A stretch of DNA of 64,000 nucleotides from Sinonovacula constricta (lineage: Eukaryota; Mollusca; Bivalvia; Cardiida; Solecurtidae). This document shows positions 57,019 through 64,000 of this stretch, piece by piece. The position numbers were made by a program, and so were the translations under genes. The stretch lies in assembly GCA_007844125.1 (NCBI GenBank), contig CM017563.1, positions 30,246,328-30,310,327 of the forward strand. The letters are read 5' to 3'. The notes under the pieces are model-generated. The model searched no databases. It was not told the origin of the DNA and saw only the letters and a program-made list of their open reading frames with translations. Position 1 is the first letter of the stretch. Each line of letters begins with the position of its first letter.

Positions 57019-60000
57019 GTAGGAAGACAGAAACATTATGTTGTATTGTTCTTCGATTGAATTAACTTCAACTATTCTTGGTTCTCAGTGTTGGTTATTT
57101 TCAGTACCTAATTTTTGAAAATTTGCCAGCAGTATATATACATAGTCCTTAAATTTCATGTATGTGTTTCACTGCAATGCAATACATAGTGCACCAGGAC
57201 TTGTTTTCTTATTGCTCAAATTTTCTTACAAGTCTTCTTTTTTGTGTGTGTGTTTAATTTCTATCTTTACATACAACTATAGAGCAGTGTAATGGGTGCA
57301 ACATACCATTTAGTCATACATTTTAGCATTCAAAGCATCTGCCAATGGCTGTTGAAAATTTCCATTTTTACAAGTTCATTTTAAAAAAATAATATTAACA
57401 GGGGTATGCTGAGATAATGGGAATGATAAAGCACCAATTCTACACCTTCAAAACAAGAACAAATGTCCAGCAAAGTTTGTTAGTAGTAAGATAAAAAAAT
57501 GTTTCTTTTTTTTTTTTCAATGCGAAAATTCACAGTTTGACCAGAAGCGTTATATAAAGGGTGACACCTCCCGTCCACTACTGTGTTATTATGAAGACCC
57601 GCAGTGAATTATTAAAATGATTAAGTTAACTTAGATGTTCATGTATTGCAGTAACATTTGCATTTATCGATTGCAGCGACATGCTATAATATCCTTTTTA
57701 TATGAATTGTCAGGTGTTACTAAATGCTTATAGAAATATTAAATGCAGAGTGTTTCTTTAAAAGGAAAATAGAGAACCTCAATAATTTCCAAACAAACCA
57801 TATAGATATGGATAGCTTGCAGTATTATCTTTAAATTAAAAGATTAGTTAAGATTTAGCATTTTTGATACTTTTAAATAATGTGCCTTTTCAAATCATTT
57901 ACTAATAAAATCTGAAATTATATGTTAATTAGCTCACAATTCCAAAATTTAAAATCAATACCTATTAAGCCTAAAAAGTTTTAGGATGTTTCTTTACATT
58001 TTTTTAATTTATTTCCAATTTATTTTGAATGAAAAGTGAAAAATAAAGAGCTCTGAAACCTGTCTCTTAAGCGATAATATCTTTCACCTTTGTTGAGTAA
58101 AATATTATGTACTCATATTCAGTAATGTTCACCACCTGTTTTTGTTTGAGCTTTCCACATGTTTAACAATGAATGATCAATGTTGCAGGTCAGCAAAAGG
58201 CGTGTGGCAGCATTACACTACTAAAAGGTCCCCACAACACCATCGTTGACACAGGAAATCCCTGGGACAAAGATCTTATCTTGCAAGGTACAAGCTTAAA
58301 GAGTACTCTATTATTTTTAGTTTTCTTCTTCTTATTATTATTATTATAATTATCATTATTATAAATGATTAATTTTCATTTATATTGTTTGATACAGTTA
58401 TCGAAGATTAAGCCGATATTCCCCAATTTGGAAACTTTGTTTAAACATATATGTGAACCATTTCTGAGGCCAAAGTGGGAGATTTTCACTTGCAAATATG
58501 GGAGATTTGTTGTTTTCATTTAAACAAAGAAGGAATTTATCTGTTTCCAAGTAGGGAGATTCCTGAAAATGTGTAAAACACCCCTCATTTGAAATATTTT
58601 GAACTGTAAAAGACCTCCCTCTAAAAGTGGAAGAGTTCACATGTTTGCTATTAGTTATCTTCCTGATGTGGGTAGGTATTTCTATGAACACGTATCTGCA
58701 ATATATTGAAAACTGTCTTTTTTGTTAGCTCACCTGAGCACAATGTGCTCAAGGGGAGCTTTTGTGATACCGCTTCGTCCGGCGTCTGGCTTCCGTCGTT
58801 CTTTGTCAACATTTTACCTTGTGAACACACTAGAGGCCACAATTTTTATCCAATCTTCATCAAACTTGGTCAGAATGTTTGTCTGCATGAAATCTTGGAT
58901 GAGTTCATTATTGGCTCACCTGGGGTCAAAAAGTAGGTCACGAGGTCAAATTTTAGGAAAGACTTGTGAACACACTAGAGACCACATTTATAGCCCAATC
59001 TTCACCAAACTTGGTCAGAATGTTTGTCTACATGAAATCTTGAATGAGTTCGTAACTGGGTCACGTGGGGTCAAAAAGTAGGTCACTAGATCAAATCTTA
59101 GAAAAAGCTTGTGAACACACTAGAGACCACATGTATAGCCCAATCTTCACCAAACTTGGTCAGAATGTTTGCATGAAATCTTAAATGAGTTCGAAACTGG
59201 GTCACGTGGGGTCAAAAAGTAGGTCACTAGGTCAAATCTTTAAAAAAGCTTGTGAACACACTAGAGGCCACATTTATAGCCCAATCTTCACCAAACTTGA
59301 TCAGAATGCTTGTCTGCATGAAATCTTGGATGAGTTCGTAACTGGGTCATGTGGGGTCAAAAAGTAGGTCACTAGATCAAATCTTAAAAAAAGCTTGTGA
59401 ACACACTAGAGGCCACATTTATAGCCAAATCTTCACCAAACTTGGTCAGATTGTTTATCTACATGAAACCCTGGATTAGTACCTTATTGGGTCATGTGGG
59501 GTCAAAAAGTAGGTCACTAGGTTACATTTTAGAAAAACCTTGTGAAAACACTTAAGGGGCTACATTGATGGCCCAGTCTTCACCAAACTTGATCAGCATG
59601 TTTGCAAGTATGAAATCTTACATATGTTTGGAAGTAAGTCATGTGGATTCAGTAGATTACTTGGTAAAATTCTAGAAAATGTTATCAACCCAGTGGCCAC
59701 ACTTATGGTCCAATCTTCACCAAAGATTTCTAAAGTAAATAACTCTTAATTACTTGATGCCAGGTTTGAGCCTACTTAAAGCCTGTGTCATCAGGTGAGC
59801 GATTAAGGGCCATCATGGCTGTCTTGTTATTAATTAGCTTATTTACATCACTTTCCATAAATACTTTTAATGATTGTGATCATTTAAACAACATACAATG
59901 TATGACTAGTATGTGCATGCAGTAGTCTGAGGCTTTCCAAATAGTTAAAAAGAGTGGAAGAACTTTTTTTTTACAATGATAACATACCAAATACCTACTC

Positions 60001-61213
60001 ACAAGGGAGATAACACATGCAATTTGTAAGTTGAATAACATCCCTTTCTAAACAAAAAGCATGAATATATTATGTGATAAGTATATAAAAAATAATTCAC
60101 CTAGACAGTAGCTGAGAACAAATGTGATTTTTTTTGTGCATATCATCACCAGCAAAACGGTCCGTAACTGTTTTTCTCATATAAAATTTACATAGTACTT
60201 GATGATATATATATATACTAACCACACAGAAAGTTTTGAGCCAGTAGAACAAACCATATTTATTAGTTTACAGACAAGTAACTAACATTATTACCATTGA
60301 ATGCTGAGAATCATATTTTTTATTTTTAATATTGTAATATTTGAAAATCTTACTTGTAATTACCTAATTTCCTGTTCATTATTACATCAAAGTAGAGTAT
60401 AAATGTGTTGCATTTTTGTCACTGGGTCAATCATTATTCCAAACTAGACATAAAATTTATTCATCTAAATCTTTTAAAAATTCATAAATTATTAAAACAT
60501 ACAAATAATATACTCCCCAAATCTTAATTTTACAACACTGTGCAGGGTTTACTTGAAGGAATTAACAAATATGCAACATTTTGATTTTTTTTAATTAAAG
60601 GTCTTCATTCACTGTATGAATGATTTCGTTAATTAAAATGGTTCCAATTTTACCCCTTTTGGCCGCTCATTTAGAATATTACATTATGAGATACTTTGCT
60701 TAATTTAACTTTTGGTTAAAAATAAACAGTTTGGTTAAGAAATAGAAGAGTTAACTGCCTTTATACAAATAGATAACCACTTTGGTTAACTATCCTAGGA
60801 AGTTAAAGTTAACCAGTTGTTAGAAAATAACCAAATGTTAACCTTAACCATTGTTTATACAATTGGGTGCTGGTTAATTGATTAACCAAACAAATATCCT
60901 GCTATAAAACCTTTACAAATTAGTCAACCCAACGTCAATCAACCACCCACAAATATCAAAAAAATACATTAACCATTGTTTATACAAAACTGTGCTGGAT
61001 TTTCTTGAAGGAATTAACAAATATGCAACATTGTGATTTTTCATTGAAGGTCTTCATTCACTGGGTTTGCACCCAGCTGACATCCGTTACGTAATATGCA
61101 CACATGGTCATGGTGACAAGGTGGGAAATTTGAATCTGTTTGACAACGCCATCTGTATTGTAGCAGGGGCAATAAATCGCGGAGATAGCTATCTTACCCA
61201 TGCTTTTGCAGAG
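56959..61213 (+). CDS. MBLAC1-like metallo-beta-lactamase-fold protein, internal exons
   Basis: Three exons join in phase: 56959-57018, 58189-58287, 61050-61213. Together they read YEVIVLKEGYSIKEGHG, then SITLLKGPHNTIVDTGNPWD, then LGLHPADIRYVICTHGHGD and KVGNLNLFDNA. This follows human MBLAC1 ([37 protein letters not shown]). MBLAC1 has a metallo-beta-lactamase fold and is reported as a nuclease acting on histone pre-mRNA. The metal motif HxHxDH reads HGHGDK here, so the last ligand His is lysine. The first exon and the C-terminal part lie outside what is visible. The family call is strong; activity is doubtful. Confidence 0.85.
58189..58287 (+). CDS. MBLAC1-like exon B
   Basis: Acceptor ATCAATGTTGCAG, donor GCAAG/GTACAA, phase 1 to 1. 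Encodes QQKACGSITLLKG and TIVDTGNPWDKDLIL; IVDTG.PW is an MBLAC1 hallmark. Confidence 0.85.
58726..59812 (+). mobile_element. GCTCACCTGA repeat with tandem ~146-bp units, in an MBLAC1-like intron
   Basis: Opens TTAGCTCACCTGAGCACAAT and closes GTCATCAGGTGAGCGATTAA, so GCTCACCTGA/TCAGGTGAGC are inverted ends. Inside, about six to seven tandem units of about 141-147 bp begin near 58816, 58963, 59108, 59248, 59394, 59540 and (weak) 59680, each with CTTGTGAACACACTAGAG, CCAATCTTCACCAAACTTGG and GGGGTCAAAAAGTAGGTCAC. Some units are open in one frame but encode nothing recognisable. Confidence 0.8.
60661..60985. mobile_element. GGTTAA-rich MITE, truncated copy
   Basis: From GGCCGCTCATTTAGAATATT to GTTTATACAA it matches 63350-63680 over about 300 bp, full of GGTTAA/TTAACC words. 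The left terminal repeat is missing. Confidence 0.7.
61050..61213 (+). CDS. MBLAC1-like exon C with the metal-site motif
   Basis: Acceptor TTTCATTGAAG, donor CAGAG/GTATTG, phase 1 to 0. Encodes LHSLGLHPADIRYVIC, THGHGDKVGN and DSYLTHAFAE. An incomplete copy of this intron/exon border lies 448 bp upstream. Confidence 0.85.
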
Positions 61214-63150
61214 GTATTGTGATTGTTACCATGAAGATTCTTAATAATGTTTTTTCTCACTTAAACTTAGAAATTACAAAAAAAATCTGTTGGGTTAAAG
61301 GAAACTCCTTAGGTTAAAAGGTTTTTAAATGGTTTTAAATATGAAATCTATTAAAGACATTTCACACATTCAGGAAATTTCCAAGTTAAAGTGAGAAAAA
61401 ACATAACTAAGACTTTTTCAAGATACAACCCCTGACGATGAGTTCTGCCAGAGTTCATCCTCTTGCACAGAAACTGACTTTAGCTTGAAATACATAAGCT
61501 GCTACTTTAAAAGTATGTGAACAATGTTCTTACATGATTTCTATTTATAAATCAGGGTATAATTTTAGGAGACAGGATTAAGTATGCTATGTGGACAGAT
61601 AATTTCTAAAAGCTACACTGGATGTAAGATGCCATGTAAAATTAAAAAAATACAAAGACTTGATTTTTGTTATGGTGAAACAATTTGAGATCAGGCATTT
61701 TCACCAGCTGTATAGAGTAATTCCAAAATGTTACTTAAATGGGGTGGAAAATCTTATATCATGCTTAGTTTTTAGTTTGAATATTGTTTTTCTATACACT
61801 AAACCATGTTATTATAAAACTGACACAAATTTAAGCTTTGCAGAAATATTTTTTTTCTATGAAAAGCATTAAATACAGATAAATCAGTACTATTTTATCA
61901 TCATGTATGAATGGAGGTAAAGGCAGCGAGGCACTTGACATTATCTGAAGCATAGTTAACAATGTTTTTAATTTTCTGATCAACAATACTTTTTATGTTT
62001 AAAAACAAATAGATTGGCTTGAATTTGCAAGTTAGAGTATTGATTTTTCTTGTATAAATATGGTACCTATTTATTGAGTATTATTTACATGTCTTTTGTA
62101 CTTCACATGAGGTAAAGTCAATTTGTGATTTTTCTATGGTGTAATTGTTATTGTGGATACAAAGAATAACTAAGAAATTTCTTAGTCTTTTTTTCCTTAT
62201 TGGTAAGTGAGAAAAAAAAAAAAGTCAACCTTAGGGCTTGGGATATCATCGTAACCCTTGGGTGGATTATTTCCAAGGAAACATACAAAAGATAATTTCC
62301 ATCAGCATACACAGTTCACCATTGTTTTGGGATCTGCTAATGATTAAGTCTATTATCAAAGTACAAGATATAATATAATCCCTCCTGAATAAAAAAGGTT
62401 TGCATTAAAGAACTTTTTTTCACAAATTTCTTTGGGTATGAAAAGTTGAACAACTTAAAGTCATCATTTGTGCAAGAAAATATGAACTTATGTTCATGTT
62501 TCCCCCTTCTAACCCAGTTTGTTCTTAAGTTTACAAAAGGCTCTTTAGTTCGGATTTGTTGTGTCAGTTCCTGTAGCTGGCATGAAGGCATGTGAACAAT
62601 ATATATTCTGCCTGTTTTTGTTACAGATAAGTATGTGTGCAAGTCTATGCATGCAATGATGGTGTGACTGTAGAATAAAAAAATTAACTGTGAGACTGTC
62701 AAACAAATTATTTCTTCTGATCAGTCAACACACCTTAAGCTTAAAATAGATATAATAAGAATGTAAACTCATAGCTGATAAAATAGGTGATTTAGCTGAA
62801 CACTGATAAATGTCATATATAACCCCCCCATCTCCAAACAGGAAGAGAGCAAATAACAAATAAGCACATCTTTTGTTAACATGCTACTTTTAAAACCATA
62901 GATCTACATATAACAAACCTTTGTTAGATAGGAACTGTCAGGTGGTCTGCTCTCTGTGTGAAACTATAACACTGTAAATATTGATAACACAGTAAATACA
63001 AGAATAATCCCCCAAACAGCACAAAGCTGGCATATACCCTGTCAGCCAAAAATTCAATGTTTGTTACCTTAATTAACCATCAAATTCACATTTCCCTCAA
63101 ATCATTAATCAAAATTGTAACGGGTTAACCTGTCAGAATAACCCGTTAAC
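61214..63150. other. Stretch downstream of MBLAC1-like exon C, no further exon seen
   Basis: AT-rich intron-like DNA. No frame with the expected C-terminal metal ligands of MBLAC1 was found before the window ends. Confidence 0.45.
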
Positions 63151-63156
63151 CTCCTG

Positions 63157-63680
63157 GGGCAAATTGTATAAACAGTAGTTTAGTTTTAACCAATGGTTAA
63201 AGTTTGGTTAGCTAATACATTTTGCTGCATAGCTATTGTATAAATGTTTTTGTTAATTTAACCTGTTCTAATTTAAACCATTTTTGGTTTACTTCAACCA
63301 TTCTCCCAGTAGTCTGTAAAAGTTTTAACCAAAAATAAAAATGGCCATTCATTTGGCAGAACCAGGAAGAATGTTGCATTGTGGGATACTTTGGTTAATT
63401 TAACTTTTGGTTAAATATAAACAGTTTGGTTAAGTAACGAAACAGTTAACTGCCTTTATACAAATAGACAACCACTTTGGTTAACTAACTAAGGAAGCTA
63501 AAGTTAACTAGTTGTTAGAAAATAACCAAATGTTAACCTTAACCATTGTTTATACAATTGGGTGCTGGTTAATTAACTTACCAAACAAATATCTTGTTAT
63601 AAAACCTTTACAAATTAGTCAAGTCAGCAAGCCAACCAAACGCCAATCAACCACCCACATATATCAGAAAATACATTGGA
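63157..63680. mobile_element. GGTTAA-rich MITE, fuller copy
   Basis: The left end GGGGCAAATTGTATAAAC and the sequence GTTTATACAATTGGGTGC at 63548-63565 are inverted repeats; inside them TTTTAACCAATGGTTAAAG mirrors AACCTTAACCATTG. The 110 bp to the right (to about 63680) are also shared with the 60661 copy, so the duplicated unit may be longer than the inverted-repeat element. Confidence 0.7.
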
Positions 63681-64000
63681 ACCCTTCCTTTGTTATCCAC
63701 ATTGTAGTTTACTTAAAATTAATGTGTCTCAACCTTAGTCATTAAGATAAGCAGAGAAAATCTTAACTCTACACTTCTCACACAAACACTTATTATAATT
63801 AATATTAATTATATTAATCAGCCATATTTAATCAATTAAAATGAGTAGTGGGGACATATCTATATAGAATCGTAGTGTTCTCACTTTAAAACTAGAAATG
63901 CCCTATTTTTTTCAAAGGATTAGTGAAAAGTTTCAGAAAAAAAAAGAGAAGAAATTTCACAGTTTATGTAAGGAATGGAAACCTAAGAGTTTTACAGCTC

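Noticed and set aside
58722..59367. Plus-strand frames of 60-119 codons in the GCTCACCTGA repeat
   Set aside because: They follow the tandem unit, shift between units, and the sequence is a dispersed non-coding repeat.
1..64000. CRISPR arrays, bacterial operons, riboswitches or replication origins
   Set aside because: The window is eukaryotic: split genes, SINEs and microsatellites. The tandem repeats found have no spacer structure of the CRISPR kind.

Overview
The window looks like nuclear DNA from a mollusc, most probably a bivalve. It is AT-rich, with split genes, GT..AG introns, microsatellites and many degraded transposable elements, and there is no bacterial-style gene packing. The mollusc call rests on a temptin-type domain (a molluscan pheromone-protein family), on tRNA-derived SINEs, and on a repeat that opens GCTCACCTGA and closes TCAGGTGAGC, which I associate with bivalve genomes. 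All names come from motif recognition, because no database search could be run. LAYOUT. 1-2.2 kb: a GC-rich minisatellite, a minus-strand Asp-rich repeat reading frame with one in-frame stop, an (AT)n tract and a perfect 36-bp palindrome. 3.9-5.7 kb (minus): the first two coding exons of an LRCH-like gene (leucine-rich repeat and calponin homology). 6-10 kb: a transposon with inverted ends, a non-LTR reverse-transcriptase fragment and a broken IGIPMGTNCA-type reverse-transcriptase element. 10.4-12.9 kb (plus): a promoter-like site and a possible three-exon transcript with almost no reading frame. 13-17 kb: a possible minus-strand gene start and a MITE. 19.7-24.5 kb (plus): a probable secreted-protein gene with five 12-residue repeats and two apparent frameshifts. 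25-34 kb: mostly MITEs and SINEs. 34.0-49.9 kb (plus): the centrepiece, nine coding exons with matching phases. 50-55 kb: repeats, an intact tRNA-His gene and a non-LTR tail. 56.9-61.2 kb (plus): three internal exons of an MBLAC1-like metallo-beta-lactamase-fold gene. The rest is intronic or intergenic repeat. CENTREPIECE. The nine exons predict 568 residues: signal peptide, a temptin-like cysteine/calcium domain, a cysteine-rich linker, then both halves of a copper type II ascorbate-dependent monooxygenase (DBH/PHM/MOXD family), and a hydrophobic C-terminus. All six expected copper ligands are present and no DOMON domain is seen. A pheromone-type module joined to a secreted copper hydroxylase suggests a chemical-signalling or matrix-modifying enzyme; that role is inference. 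The genes show no operon-like link to each other. Several introns of the monooxygenase gene carry members of one MITE family and a dead hAT transposase.
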